This document shows positions 10,185 through 19,218 of a stretch of DNA of 64,000 nucleotides, in pieces. The stretch is from the NCBI RefSeq assembly GCF_009296265.1, contig NZ_WBJS01000012.1, forward strand, positions 1-64,000, in the 5' to 3' direction. The notes beneath the pieces are model-generated. The model saw nothing but the letters and a program-made list of their open reading frames with translations. It searched no databases and was not told the DNA's origin. The DNA comes from Thioclava sp. JE_KL1. Lineage in GTDB: Bacteria > Pseudomonadota > Alphaproteobacteria > Rhodobacterales > Rhodobacteraceae. A program made the position numbers and the translations under genes. Numbering within the stretch: the first letter of the stretch is position 1; the number at the start of each line of letters is the position of its first letter.

Positions 10185-10838
10185 TCAGCCCTGCGACTTG
10201 ACGGTGCGCAGGTAGGGCAGTTTGACGTCGACTTCGCCGAACTTCTCTTTCGCCTCGTCGGTCGAGACCGACAGCGCGACGATCACGTCCTGACCCGGCA
10301 CCCAGTTCGCGGGGGTCGCGAAGGGCTTGCCGTCGGTCGCCTGAACGGCGTCGAGCGCGCGGATGATCTCGGCGAAGTTGCGGCCGACCGACATCGGGTA
10401 GGACATGGTCAGGCGGACTTTCTTGTCCGGGCCGATGATGAAGACGGTACGCACGGAGGCCGAATCCGCGGCGGTGCGGCCGTCGGGCATGTAGGCATCG
10501 GCGGGGAGCATGTCATAGAGCTTCGAGACGTTCAGCGAGGTGTCGTCGATGATCGGGAAGTTCGCGGGCGCGCCTGCGACCTGCTCGATATCCGATTTCC
10601 ACTTCACGTGCTCTTCGACGCTGTCGACGGAGACGCCCATGACCTTGGTGTTGCGCTTCTCGAACTCGGGGGCGAGTTGAGCAACTGCGCCGAATTCGGT
10701 GGTGCAAACCGGGGTGAAGTCTTTCGGGTGCGAGAACAGGATGGCGTAGCTGTCGCCGATCCAGTCGTGGAACTTGATCTCGCCAGCGGTCGAGTCGGCG
10801 GTGAAATCGGGAGCGGTGTCATTGATACGCAGGCCCAT
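10185..10838 (-). CDS. 1-Cys peroxiredoxin (AhpC/TSA family, Prx6 type)
   Basis: A cytoplasmic thiol peroxidase that reduces hydrogen peroxide and organic peroxides. The 217-residue protein starts MGLRINDTAPDFTADSTAG and has the peroxidatic motif HPKDFTPVCTTEFG, whose Cys is near residue 46, plus the long C-terminal dimer-forming arm of Prx6-type enzymes. No resolving Cys is seen in the usual 2-Cys position. I chose the inner ATG because AGGAGG lies 6 nt upstream; ten extra codons further up lack a ribosome site. A single-gene unit with its own terminator. An imperfect inverted repeat GTTC-N11-GAAC lies upstream at 10902-10920. Confidence 0.93.
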   Translation of the reverse strand: MGLRINDTAPDFTADSTAGEIKFHDWIGDSYAILFSHPKDFTPVCTTEFGAVAQLAPEFEKRNTKVMGVSVDSVEEHVKWKSDIEQVAGAPANFPIIDDTSLNVSKLYDMLPADAYMPDGRTAADSASVRTVFIIGPDKKVRLTMSYPMSVGRNFAEIIRALDAVQATDGKPFATPANWVPGQDVIVALSVSTDEAKEKFGEVDVKLPYLRTVKSQG

Positions 10839-10901
10839 GAAAAACCTCCTGTGTTTGCGTAAAATCACGTCTTTGCGGGATATAAGCCCTCGTCGGGGTC
10901 C

Positions 10902-10920
10902 GTTCCAGCCAGTTTAGAAC
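10902..10920. promoter_or_regulatory. Inverted repeat GTTC-N11-GAAC upstream of the peroxiredoxin gene
   Basis: The 19-bp element GTTCCAGCCAGTTTAGAAC has symmetric ends. It lies 64-82 nt before the peroxiredoxin start and about 100 nt before the divergent aldehyde dehydrogenase start. It might be a regulator site for one or both genes, but matches no consensus I can name with confidence. Confidence 0.25.
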
Positions 10921-11017
10921 CTTTTTAAACTCGGAGCCTGCGACCTTTCGTCAGGCCTTGCGCAGGACGGGGAGTGGTGAAACGCTCGCGCGCAACATCT
11001 GTGTGCCGGAGGCTGAT

Positions 11018-12454
11018 ATGATCGAGAAACGGAATTTCTACATCGACGGGGCGTGGGTCGCACCCAAGGCGGCGCGCGACTACGAGGTGATCGACCCGTC
11101 GACCGAGGATCCCTGCGCGGTGATCTCGCTGGGTGACCAAGCTGATACGGATGCTGCGGTCGCCGCGGCGAAGGTCGCGCTGCCCGGCTGGAAGGCCACG
11201 GATCCGGCAGAGCGGATCGCGGCGGTCGAGCGGATCGCCAAGGTCTATGCCGAGCGCGCCGAGGATATGGCGCAGGCGATGAGCCTCGAGATGGGCGCGC
11301 CGATCGATCTCGCGCGCCGCAACCAGTGGGGCGCGGGCGCCTATCACATCAAGAACTTCATCGACGCGGCGAAAGCGTTCGACTGGGTGCATCCGCTGGG
11401 CGACGGCACGCCGGGCGCGATGATCGCCTATGAGGCGGTTGGCGTTGTGGGTCTGATCACGCCGTGGAACTGGCCGATGAACCAGGTGACGCTGAAGGTG
11501 ATCCCGGCGATCCTCGCGGGCTGCACGATGGTGCTGAAACCGTCCGAGGAAGCGCCGCTGTCCTCGCTGCTGTTTGCGGAAATCCTCGACGCGGCGGGTC
11601 TGCCCAAGGGCGTGTTCAACCTCGTGAATGGCGATGGCGTTGGCGTCGGTACGCAGCTTTCGACCCATCCCGATGTCGAGATGATTTCCTTCACCGGCTC
11701 GACCCGCGCGGGGCGCGCGATCTCGAAGGCAGCAGCCGATACGCTCAAGCGCGTGACGCTGGAGCTGGGCGGCAAAGGCGCCAATCTGATCTTCGCCGAT
11801 GCGGATGAGGATGCGGTGGCGCGCGGCGTGCGCCATTGCTTCCAGAACTCGGGCCAAAGCTGCAACGCGCCGACGCGGATGCTGGTCGAGCGTTCGGCCT
11901 ATGACAAGGCCGTGGAAATCGCACGCCAGACCGCCGAGGCCACGCAGGTGGCCAGCCCGCGCGAGGAGGGCAAGCATATCGGCCCGGTCGTGAACAAGGC
12001 GCAGTTCGACAAGATTCAGGGCCTGATCGAGACCGGCATCGCGGAGGGCGCGAAACTCGTCGCGGGTGGTCCCGGGCGGCCCGAGCATCTCAATCGCGGC
12101 TTCTATGTCCGTCCGACGGTCTTTGCCGATTGCGATCCCTCGATGACGATCATGAACGAGGAAATCTTCGGCCCCGTCCTGTCGATCATGCCGTTCGACA
12201 GCGAGGAGCAGGCGATCGAGGTGGCCAATGCCACGCCTTACGGTCTGACCAACTACCTGCAATCGGGCGATGGCGCACGGCGGAACCGTCTGGCGCGGCA
12301 GCTGCGCTCGGGGATGGTCGAGATGAACGGCCAGGACCGCGGCGCAGGCGCGCCGTTCGGCGGCGTGGGATCCTCTGGCCGGGCGCGCGAGGGTGGCCGC
12401 TGGGGCATCGAGGAATTCTGCGACGTGAAGTCGATCTCCGGCTGGGCGGAATAA
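11018..12454 (+). CDS. NAD(P)+-dependent aldehyde dehydrogenase
   Basis: Oxidises an aldehyde to the acid with NAD(P)+ in the cytoplasm; the substrate cannot be read from sequence. The 478-residue protein has the Rossmann motif FTGSTRAGRAI (about 230), the general-base Glu in LELGGKGANLIF (about 250) and the catalytic Cys in FQNSGQSCNAPTRM (about 284), and the usual EEIFGPVLS segment. The GGAGG site before MIEKRNFYIDGAW decides the start. A family-1 intergenic repeat starts directly after the stop codon. It is not clearly in an operon with xthA, 126 nt downstream. Confidence 0.92.
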   Translation: MIEKRNFYIDGAWVAPKAARDYEVIDPSTEDPCAVISLGDQADTDAAVAAAKVALPGWKATDPAERIAAVERIAKVYAERAEDMAQAMSLEMGAPIDLARRNQWGAGAYHIKNFIDAAKAFDWVHPLGDGTPGAMIAYEAVGVVGLITPWNWPMNQVTLKVIPAILAGCTMVLKPSEEAPLSSLLFAEILDAAGLPKGVFNLVNGDGVGVGTQLSTHPDVEMISFTGSTRAGRAISKAAADTLKRVTLELGGKGANLIFADADEDAVARGVRHCFQNSGQSCNAPTRMLVERSAYDKAVEIARQTAEATQVASPREEGKHIGPVVNKAQFDKIQGLIETGIAEGAKLVAGGPGRPEHLNRGFYVRPTVFADCDPSMTIMNEEIFGPVLSIMPFDSEEQAIEVANATPYGLTNYLQSGDGARRNRLARQLRSGMVEMNGQDRGAGAPFGGVGSSGRAREGGRWGIEEFCDVKSISGWAE

Positions 12455-12516
12455 GGGGCACTGCCCCTCTTGGCCTATCGGCCAATTCACCCCGGGATAT
12501 TTTGAAAGAGCGAAGA
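12455..12516 (+). repeat. Modular intergenic repeat (family 1, copy B)
   Basis: This full copy starts on the base after the aldehyde dehydrogenase stop. Hairpin 1 is GGGGC-ACT-GCCCC (12455-12467), hairpin 2 is TTGGCC-TATC-GGCCAA (12470-12485), and the core CCCCGGGATATTT runs 12490-12503, followed by TGAAAGAGCGAAGAG. Hairpin 2 differs in sequence from the other copies but still pairs perfectly. Confidence 0.7.
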
Positions 12517-12580
12517 GGGGCGGTTGCGAAAGCGGCCGCCCTTCGACATGATCGCGCGGCTTTTGGAACGGGAGAATGAG

Positions 12581-13369
12581 ATGAGCTTCACGCTGGCGAC
12601 CTGGAACATCAACTCGGTGCGGCTGCGCGAGGGGCTGGTGCGCAAGCTGATGGAGGAAGAGGCGCCCGACGTCCTCTGCCTGCAGGAGTGCAAGAGCCCG
12701 GTCGAGAAGATCCCGCTCGAGGGCTTCAAGGCACTGGGCTACACCCACATGGTTGCGCGCGGCCAGAAGGGCTACAACGGCGTCGCGATCTTCTCGAAAA
12801 TCCCGATGGAAGAGAACAGCGCCCATGATTTCGCCGATCTCGGCCATGCGCGTCACGTCGCGGGCACGCTCGAGAATGGCGTGACGATCCACAACTTCTA
12901 TGTCCCCGCAGGCGGCGACGTGCCGGACCGCGAGGTGAATGAGAAGTTCGGGCAGAAGCTCGATTACCTCACTCAGATGCGCGATTACTTCAAAGCCGAA
13001 GCGCCGCAGAAATCGATCCTTGTGGGCGACCTGAACATCGCGCCGCGCGAGGATGACGTCTGGAGCCACAAGCAGCTTCTGAAGATCGTCAGCCACACGC
13101 CGATCGAGGTCGAACATCTGCACGACACGATGGAGGCGGGCAAATGGGTGGACATCACCCGGCAGGACATCCCCGAGGGGCTTTTGTATTCGTGGTGGTC
13201 CTATCGGGCGCGCGACTGGGATGCCGCCGACAAGGGCCGCAGGCTCGATCATATCTGGGCGACGCCGGATATCTCGAACGCGGCTCATGGCAGTCGCGTG
13301 CTGCGGGCGGCGCGCGGTTGGGAGAAGCCTTCCGATCACGCGCCGGTTTTCGCGACCTTCGATCTGTAA
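12581..13369 (+). CDS. xthA: Exodeoxyribonuclease III (AP endonuclease)
   Basis: ExoIII cuts at abasic sites and trims 3' blocked ends in base excision repair. The 262-residue protein has the exonuclease-endonuclease-phosphatase motifs in order: ATWNINSVRLR, CLQECK, the V-G-D-L-N-I-A-P-R-E-D-D-V-W segment, RRLDHIWATPD and SDHAPVFA, giving all metal-binding and catalytic Asn, Glu, Asp and His residues. MSFTLATWNIN is chosen because of the GGGAGAATGAG sequence just upstream and because it fits the family's N-terminus. Length is standard. Confidence 0.95.
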   Translation: MSFTLATWNINSVRLREGLVRKLMEEEAPDVLCLQECKSPVEKIPLEGFKALGYTHMVARGQKGYNGVAIFSKIPMEENSAHDFADLGHARHVAGTLENGVTIHNFYVPAGGDVPDREVNEKFGQKLDYLTQMRDYFKAEAPQKSILVGDLNIAPREDDVWSHKQLLKIVSHTPIEVEHLHDTMEAGKWVDITRQDIPEGLLYSWWSYRARDWDAADKGRRLDHIWATPDISNAAHGSRVLRAARGWEKPSDHAPVFATFDL

Positions 13370-13465
13370 TCGCTTGCGGCAGCGCGCCGCGGTCAAACGG
13401 GTTTGCGTTCGGCCCATCCGAGGCCATATAGGAAAGCAAATCCTCCGCAATTTCGGGAGACGGAC

Positions 13466-14383
13466 ATGCTGGAACTGGGTGGCGGCGCCAAGGCCGCAGG
13501 CAAGAGCGAATACGTCAAGGACGTGACCGAAGCCAACTTCATGGCCGAGGTGATCGAGAAATCGCAGACCGTGCCGGTCATCGTCGATTTCTGGGCGCCG
13601 TGGTGCGGCCCGTGCAAGCAGCTCGGTCCGGCGCTGGAAGCCGAGGTCGAAGCCGCGAAAGGCGCGGTCGTGATGGCCAAGGTCAATGTCGACGAAAACC
13701 AGATGATCGCGGGTCAGATGCGGGTGCAGTCGATCCCGACCGTCTACGCCTTCTGGCAGGGCCAGCCCATCGACGGCTTCCAGGGCGCGCTGCCGCCCTC
13801 CGAGATCAAGAGCTTCGTGGCCAAGCTGATCGAAGCGTCCGGCGGCGAGACCGGCAACGGTCTGGGCGATGCGGTCGAGGCGGCGGAGGCCATGCTGGCC
13901 GAGGGCGCGGCGGAAGACGCGGCGGAGACCTTCGCAGCGATCCTCGAAGAAGATGGCGAGCTGGCGGAGGCCCACGGCGGCCTGATCCGCGCGCGCATCG
14001 CGCTGGACCAACTGGACGCGGCAGGCGCGGCTTTGGCCGCCGTGCCCCCGAAACTGTCCGACAGCGCCCCGGTGGAGGCAGCGCGTGCACAGCTCGATCT
14101 GGCGAAACAGGCGCAATCGGCCGGGCCGCTCGACGATCTCAAAGCCAAGGTCGAGGCCAATCCCGACGATCATCAGGCGCGCTTCGACTATGCGCAGGCG
14201 CTTTATGCGGCGGGCAATGTCGAGGAAGCCGTGGACCAGCTGCTCGAGCTGTTCCGCCGCGATCGCGAATGGGATAACGAGGCCGCGAAGACGCAGCTCT
14301 TCACCATTTTCGACGCGCTCAAGCCGAACGATCCGATCGTGGCAAAAGGCCGCCGTCGTCTGTCGTCGATGATATTTGCCTGA
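13466..14383 (+). CDS. cnoX: Thioredoxin-fold co-chaperone with TPR-like C-terminus (CnoX/YbbN type)
   Basis: The 305-residue protein has an N-terminal thioredoxin domain with the CXXC motif FWAPWCGPCKQLG (about residue 38) and a C-terminal helical tetratricopeptide-like region of Ala-rich repeats (about 135-305). This is the layout of CnoX/YbbN proteins, holdases that work with GroEL and protect proteins under oxidative stress. It keeps a full CGPC active site, unlike E. coli CnoX, so it may also be redox active. It is followed after 27 nt by the Lon-N gene and then the Trm112 gene, a trio often seen together in Rhodobacterales. Confidence 0.9.
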   Translation: MLELGGGAKAAGKSEYVKDVTEANFMAEVIEKSQTVPVIVDFWAPWCGPCKQLGPALEAEVEAAKGAVVMAKVNVDENQMIAGQMRVQSIPTVYAFWQGQPIDGFQGALPPSEIKSFVAKLIEASGGETGNGLGDAVEAAEAMLAEGAAEDAAETFAAILEEDGELAEAHGGLIRARIALDQLDAAGAALAAVPPKLSDSAPVEAARAQLDLAKQAQSAGPLDDLKAKVEANPDDHQARFDYAQALYAAGNVEEAVDQLLELFRRDREWDNEAAKTQLFTIFDALKPNDPIVAKGRRRLSSMIFA

Positions 14384-14410
14384 GGGCATGGGCGCGCTAG
14401 TTTCATCCGC

Positions 14411-15049
14411 ATGATGAAGAAAGGCGACTTGCCCGAAATCCTTCCGCTTTTTCCGCTGCCCGGTGCGCTGCTGCTGCCCCGGGCGCGGCTTCCGCTGCAT
14501 ATCTTCGAGCCGCGCTATCTGCAGATGATCGAAGATTGCATGAAGACCAAGTCTCGGCTGATCGGGATGATCCAGCCGATCAAGGGGCCGGAGGGGCAAA
14601 ACCACCTCAACGCAATCGGCTGTGCGGGCCGTCTGACCGGGTTTTCCGAGACCGAGGACGGGCGCTACATGATCACCCTGTCGGGGATCTCGCGCTATCG
14701 CATCGTCAAACAGATCGAGGGTTTCACCCCTTATATTCGTGCCGAGGTCAGCTGGGCCGGGTTCGAGCGCGATCTGGGTGCGGCCGAGCATGACAACGGC
14801 TTCGACCGCGACGAATTTCTCGACCTGCTGGCGAAGTTTTTCCACGCGCAGGGGCTGGATACCGATTGGGAAACGCTGAAAGATGCCGATGATGAGTTGT
14901 TGATCAACTCGCTCGGGATGCTGTTGCCGCTGGAGCCGGAGGACAAGCAGGCGCTGTTGGAAGCGCCCTGTCTGGCCACCCGACGCGAGACCTTGGTGAC
15001 CCTGATCGAATATGCGCTGCATGGCGGCGGAGAGGAGCGGCTGCAATGA
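14411..15049 (+). CDS. Lon N-terminal (substrate-binding) domain protein
   Basis: The 212-residue product consists of the LON substrate-binding domain alone, without the AAA+ or protease domains of Lon. The start is [23 protein letters not shown], and [16 protein letters not shown] is the conserved core. Its role is unproven; it may select substrates or bind misfolded proteins. The second Met (14414) is an equally good start. Its stop overlaps the next start as ATGA, so it is translationally coupled to the Trm112-like gene. Confidence 0.87.
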   Translation: MMKKGDLPEILPLFPLPGALLLPRARLPLHIFEPRYLQMIEDCMKTKSRLIGMIQPIKGPEGQNHLNAIGCAGRLTGFSETEDGRYMITLSGISRYRIVKQIEGFTPYIRAEVSWAGFERDLGAAEHDNGFDRDEFLDLLAKFFHAQGLDTDWETLKDADDELLINSLGMLLPLEPEDKQALLEAPCLATRRETLVTLIEYALHGGGEERLQ

Positions 15050-15270
15050 GCGACGAAACTGAGAGCGCACCGGCGCCCGAGACGGCCCGAGAGAAGCCGC
15101 TGTTCGACCGGCACATGCTGGAGGCGCTCGTGTGCCCGCTGACCCATGCGGTGCTGAAATACGATGCCGAAAAGCAGGAGCTGGTTTCGCAGCCCGCGAA
15201 ATTGGCCTTCCCGATCCGGGGCGGCATTCCGATCTTGCTGGCAGACGAAGCGCGCCGGATCGACGAGTAA
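15046..15270 (+). CDS. Trm112 family protein
   Basis: A 74-residue protein of the UPF0434/Trm112 family. In eukaryotes and archaea Trm112 activates methyltransferases; the bacterial role is unclear. The core [16 protein letters not shown] and [17 protein letters not shown] are conserved. Only one Cys remains, so the zinc site of Trm112 proteins is absent, as in many bacterial members. The N-terminal 20 residues are a polar extension. It overlaps the Lon-N gene by 4 nt, and its 3' end is 11 nt from that of the convergent UbiH-family gene. Confidence 0.85.
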   Translation: MSDETESAPAPETAREKPLFDRHMLEALVCPLTHAVLKYDAEKQELVSQPAKLAFPIRGGIPILLADEARRIDE

Positions 15271-15281
15271 GGGGCGGCGTT

Positions 15282-16508
15282 CTAGAGCGCGCGCCCCTGC
15301 AACAGGCGGGGCAGGGGGCCCGACAGGCCCGCCGCTTGCTGCATGAACCCGCGGCGCAGGCCCGGGATCGCCTGCACCAGGCCCATCCCCAGATCGCGCC
15401 CCGCTTTCAGCAGCGGATTGTCGTTCGAGAAAAGCTTGTTCACGGTATCCATGCCGAGCGCGAGCGAGGTCGAGTCGAAGCGCCGCCAGCCTTGATAGCG
15501 CTCCAGCACGTCCTCGGCGCCGATGTCCTCGCCGCGGCGCATCGCTTCCACGACGATCTCCGCCAGCGCCGCCACATCGCGCAACCCGAGGTTCAGGCCT
15601 TGGCCCGCGATCGGATGCACGCCATGCGCCGCATCGCCCACCAGCGCCACGCGCGGCGCGACATAGGCTTTCGCAAGCGTCAGGTTCAGCGGGTAAGAAA
15701 ACCGCGGACCGGCCAGTTTGATCTCTCCGAGGAAATCGCCGAAGCGCGGGCGCAGCACGGCGAGGAAATCCTCGTCATCCAGCGCCGAGATCGTCTTCGC
15801 GTTTTCTTCGGTCTCGCTCCAGACGATCGACGACCGGTTGCCCTTCAGCGGCAGGATGGCGAGCGGCCCGGTCGGCATGAAGAACTGCTGCGCGACGCCG
15901 TTATGGGGTTTCTCGTGCTCGACCGCAGCTACCAGCGCGGTCTGGCCGTAGCCCCAGCCCTCGCGGGTGATCCCGGCGCGTTCGGCCACGCCCGACCGGC
16001 GACCGTCCGCGCCGATCAGCAGCTTCGCGGTCAGGGTCTTGCCGGTGGACAGGCTCACCTCGACCCCGCCCGGCACGACCTGCTGCCCTGTTACCTGTGT
16101 CTCGTGCAGCAGCGTGATCTTGTCGCTCGCCTCCATCGCATCGAGGAAGGCGCGATAGAGGTAGCGATCCTCCAGCATGTAGCCGACCGGCGCCTGATCC
16201 AGCTCGCGCGCGTCGAAATGCAGGAAGAAAGGGGCCGCCCCTTCGCCTGCGTGACCGTCGGCGGCCTTCACTTCCATCATCGGCTGCGCCTGATCGGCAA
16301 GCCCGTCCCAGACGCCAATCGCGCGCAGCAATTTCTGCGACGCGATCGCCAGCGCATAGGCGCGGCCGTCGAACGTGTCGGTCGCGCGCTGGCGAGCCGG
16401 CGCCGCATCGACAAGGGTCACGGAAAGGCCGGCGGAGGCCAGTGCAAGCGCCAAGGCGGGGCCGTTGAGCCCGCCGCCCGCGATGATGACGTCTGAATCG
16501 TGTTTCAT
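15282..16508 (-). CDS. FAD-dependent UbiH/UbiF/COQ6-family hydroxylase
   Basis: A flavin monooxygenase of the ubiquinone ring hydroxylase family, likely in ubiquinone synthesis. The 408-residue protein starts MKHDSDVIIAGGGLNGPALA, with the GxGxxG-type FAD motif; DGRRSGVAERAGI lies near residue 160, and the second FAD motif VALVGDAAHGVHPIAGQGLNLGLRD is near 280. Which ring carbon it modifies cannot be told from sequence. A longer start (MDNPASSAIVSAM) 18 codons upstream cannot be excluded because both ribosome sites are weak. It is divergent from the amidase gene. Confidence 0.88.
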   Translation of the reverse strand: MKHDSDVIIAGGGLNGPALALALASAGLSVTLVDAAPARQRATDTFDGRAYALAIASQKLLRAIGVWDGLADQAQPMMEVKAADGHAGEGAAPFFLHFDARELDQAPVGYMLEDRYLYRAFLDAMEASDKITLLHETQVTGQQVVPGGVEVSLSTGKTLTAKLLIGADGRRSGVAERAGITREGWGYGQTALVAAVEHEKPHNGVAQQFFMPTGPLAILPLKGNRSSIVWSETEENAKTISALDDEDFLAVLRPRFGDFLGEIKLAGPRFSYPLNLTLAKAYVAPRVALVGDAAHGVHPIAGQGLNLGLRDVAALAEIVVEAMRRGEDIGAEDVLERYQGWRRFDSTSLALGMDTVNKLFSNDNPLLKAGRDLGMGLVQAIPGLRRGFMQQAAGLSGPLPRLLQGRAL

Positions 16509-16590
16509 GGCGCTTACTATGGCGCTGGAAGCGGGATTGTCCATGCGCGGGACTGTCGCTAGCGTGGCGGAAAGAACGAAGGAGGCGGGC

Positions 16591-17907
16591 ATGGAATGGC
16601 GGTTGGCAGGGGCTGCGGAACAAGGGCGGGCGATTGCCGCCGGTCAGCTCGATCCGGTGGAGCAGACCGAGGCCTATCTGGAGGCGGCTGAAGCCTCGGA
16701 GGACATCTATGCGCGTCTCACGCCGAAGCGGGCGCGCGACGAGGCGATGGCCTCGCATCAACGCGCCAAGCAGGGGACCAGGCGCGGCATGCTCGATGGG
16801 GTCGCGCTGTCTTGGAAGGATCTCTACGACACCGCCGAGGTCGCGACCGAGGCGGGCTCGCGGCTGCTGGCCGGGCGTGTGCCCGAGCGCGACGCGGATG
16901 TGCTGATCGAAGCCACGCTGGGCGGTTCGGTCTGTCTGGGCAAGACGCATATGACGGAACTGGCCTTCTCCGGGCTGGGCGTGAACCCGATGACCGCGAC
17001 GCCGCCGAATATCCATGATCCCGAACTCGCGCCGGGCGGTTCGTCCTCGGGTGCGGCTCTGTCGGTGGCTCGCGGCTTGGCGGCGGCGGCGATCGGCTCG
17101 GACACGGGCGGTTCGGTGCGTATTCCGGCCGCGTGGAACGATATCGTGGGGCTGAAGACGACTCATGGGCGGATCACGACGAAAGGCGTCGTGCCGCTGT
17201 GCCGGACCTTCGACACGGTCGGGCCGATCACGCGCAATGTCGAGGATGCCGCGCATGTCTTTGCGCTGCTCGAACGGCGCGCCGCGCCCGATCTGCGTGA
17301 CGCGAGCCTCAGGGGGAAGCGGCTTCTGGTGCTCGAGGGGCTGCCCTTTGAGGGCACCCGCGAAAAGCCGGTGCAGGGCTTCGAGCGGGCCGTCGAGGCC
17401 TTCGCCAAGGCGGGCGCGGTGATCGAGCGGCGGGGTCTGCCGATGGTACGCCCGGCGATGGACCTTTCGGGTGTTCTCTTCGCCCCCGAAGCCTATGGCG
17501 AATGGAAGCACGAGATCGAAGCCGCGCCCGAGAAGATGTTCGCGGCGATCCTCGAGCGGTTCCGCAGCGGGCGCGACGCGCTGGCTTCGGATTACGCGAA
17601 AGGCTGGCACGAACTGGCGGGCTACCGCGCCGCCTATCTGGAGGCGACCGCGGAATATGATGCCGTGCTGATACCGACTTCGCCGATCCTGCCGCCCGAT
17701 GTCCGCCGCCTTCTCAGCGACAAGGCCTATTTCCAGGAAGAGAACGTGCTCGCGCTGCGCAACACCCGGATCGGCAACGTGCTGGGGCTATGCGCGCTGA
17801 ACCTTCCGACGGGCATCCCAAGCTGCGGGATTTCGCTGATGGCGCCGCCGATGACGGAGGATCGGTTGCTGCGTTTGGGCATGGCCGCCGAATCGTCGCT
17901 GGCCTGA
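16591..17907 (+). CDS. Amidase signature family protein
   Basis: A hydrolase of the amidase signature family with 438 residues. The Ser-cisSer-Lys triad is visible: Lys in GVALSWKDLYDT (about 75), the serine motif PGGSSSGAALSVARG (about 150) and the nucleophile segment AIGSDTGGSVRIPAAWN (about 170). It resembles GatA but lacks gatC or gatB neighbours, so a free-standing amide or urea-type hydrolase is more likely than glutaminyl-tRNA amidotransferase. The GGAGG site places the start at MEWRLAGAA. The substrate is unknown. Confidence 0.88.
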   Translation: MEWRLAGAAEQGRAIAAGQLDPVEQTEAYLEAAEASEDIYARLTPKRARDEAMASHQRAKQGTRRGMLDGVALSWKDLYDTAEVATEAGSRLLAGRVPERDADVLIEATLGGSVCLGKTHMTELAFSGLGVNPMTATPPNIHDPELAPGGSSSGAALSVARGLAAAAIGSDTGGSVRIPAAWNDIVGLKTTHGRITTKGVVPLCRTFDTVGPITRNVEDAAHVFALLERRAAPDLRDASLRGKRLLVLEGLPFEGTREKPVQGFERAVEAFAKAGAVIERRGLPMVRPAMDLSGVLFAPEAYGEWKHEIEAAPEKMFAAILERFRSGRDALASDYAKGWHELAGYRAAYLEATAEYDAVLIPTSPILPPDVRRLLSDKAYFQEENVLALRNTRIGNVLGLCALNLPTGIPSCGISLMAPPMTEDRLLRLGMAAESSLA

Positions 17908-18027
17908 AAACCACATTTCTTGTGGTCAACCCGCTCTGGAGCTTGTCTTTTTCTGGACGAAACGGCGGAGCTTTTGTAACCTCGTCGGCAATAAGGGGCG
18001 ACATAGACCCCATTCGATGAGGCACAG

Positions 18028-19206
18028 ATGGACTTTCCCGAGCGGTTTTCGAACCTGCCCGAATACGCATTTCCGCGTTTGCGCGCGCTGCTCGATTCGC
18101 ATGAACCGGGCGGCGACGTCTTGGCCATGTCCATCGGTGAGCCGCGCCACCCCATGCCCGAGTTCGTCGGCGATGTGATCGCGCAAAGCCTTGGAGAGTT
18201 TGGAAAATATCCCGCCAATGACGGCACGCCCGAATTGCTGGACGCGATCTCGGGCTGGCTGAAACGGCGCTATTCGGTCGAGATCGGCCCCGAGCGGATC
18301 ATGGCGCTCAACGGCACCCGCGAGGGTCTCTACAACGCCGCGATGGCGCTTTCGCCCGAACAAAAACGCGGCAAAACGCCCGTGATCGCGATCCCGAACC
18401 CGTTCTATCAGGTCTATGCGGTGGCGGCGGCAGCCGTCGGCGCGGAGCCGGTTTTCGTGCCCGCGGGCGCTGATGCCGGGTTTTTGCCTAATTATTCGGC
18501 ACTTGCGCCCGAGGTGCTGGACCGCATCACCGTGGCCTATCTGTGCTCGCCCTCGAACCCGCAGGGCGCAGTCGCGAGCCGCGATTATCTGGCCGATCTG
18601 CTGCATCTGGCCGAGAAGCACGATTTCATCGTCTTCGCCGACGAGTGCTATTCCGAGATCTGGCGCGAGGCCCCGCCGCCCGGTGCGGCACAGGTCGCGG
18701 CCGAGGAGGGCATCGACCCCGAGCGCGTGGTGATCTTCCATTCGCTTTCGAAGCGGTCGAACCTGCCGGGTCTTCGCTCGGGCTTCCTCGCCGCCGGGCC
18801 GCAAAGCATCAAACATATCCGTCGCCTGCGCGCCTATGCCGGTGCGCCGCTGCCGCAACCGTTGCAGCGCGTGGCCGAGCGCGCTTGGGCGGACGAGGCC
18901 CATGTCACGGAAAATCGTCGCCTCTACGCCGAGAAATACGAGATCGCGGGACAGATCTTCGACGGCGTCGATGGCTTCCAGCTGCCGCAGGGCGGCTTCT
19001 TCCTCTGGCTTCCCGTCGAAGACGGGGAGGCAGCGGCGCTCAAGCTTTGGACAGAGACCGGCATTCGCGTGCTGCCGGGCGCCTATCTCGCGCGCGAGGT
19101 GAACGGGGAAAACCCCGGCCAGAAATATATCAGAGTGGCTCTGGTCGCTCCAAAAGCAGAAACGCAGCGCGGGCTGATGCAGCTTCGCGACTGCCTTTAC
19201 GGTTGA
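18028..19206 (+). CDS. dapC: Succinyldiaminopimelate aminotransferase-type PLP enzyme
   Basis: A fold-type I aminotransferase of 392 residues. MSIGEPRHPMPEFV near the N-terminus, YLCSPSNPQGAVA (about 175) and the PLP lysine in FHSLSKRSNLPGLRSGF (about 243) are those of DapC-type enzymes, which transfer an amino group to N-succinyl-2-amino-6-oxopimelate in lysine synthesis. Exact substrate is inferred from family resemblance and from dapB and dapE in the same window. A GAGG site precedes the ATG. ftsK follows after 12 nt and is probably cotranscribed. Confidence 0.85.
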   Translation: MDFPERFSNLPEYAFPRLRALLDSHEPGGDVLAMSIGEPRHPMPEFVGDVIAQSLGEFGKYPANDGTPELLDAISGWLKRRYSVEIGPERIMALNGTREGLYNAAMALSPEQKRGKTPVIAIPNPFYQVYAVAAAAVGAEPVFVPAGADAGFLPNYSALAPEVLDRITVAYLCSPSNPQGAVASRDYLADLLHLAEKHDFIVFADECYSEIWREAPPPGAAQVAAEEGIDPERVVIFHSLSKRSNLPGLRSGFLAAGPQSIKHIRRLRAYAGAPLPQPLQRVAERAWADEAHVTENRRLYAEKYEIAGQIFDGVDGFQLPQGGFFLWLPVEDGEAAALKLWTETGIRVLPGAYLAREVNGENPGQKYIRVALVAPKAETQRGLMQLRDCLYG

Positions 19207-19218
19207 GGACGGTAGGTT

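Noticed and set aside
14895-14912. TTGATCAA sequence resembling an FNR half-site pair
   Set aside because: It lies inside the Lon-N coding region and lacks the 4-nt spacer of an FNR box.
10925-15070. A 1381-codon open frame on the minus strand
   Set aside because: It lies opposite the ALDH, xthA, cnoX and Lon-N genes, which are all recognisable on the plus strand. The translated sequence is His/Arg/Gly-rich and low in complexity, typical of an antisense shadow.
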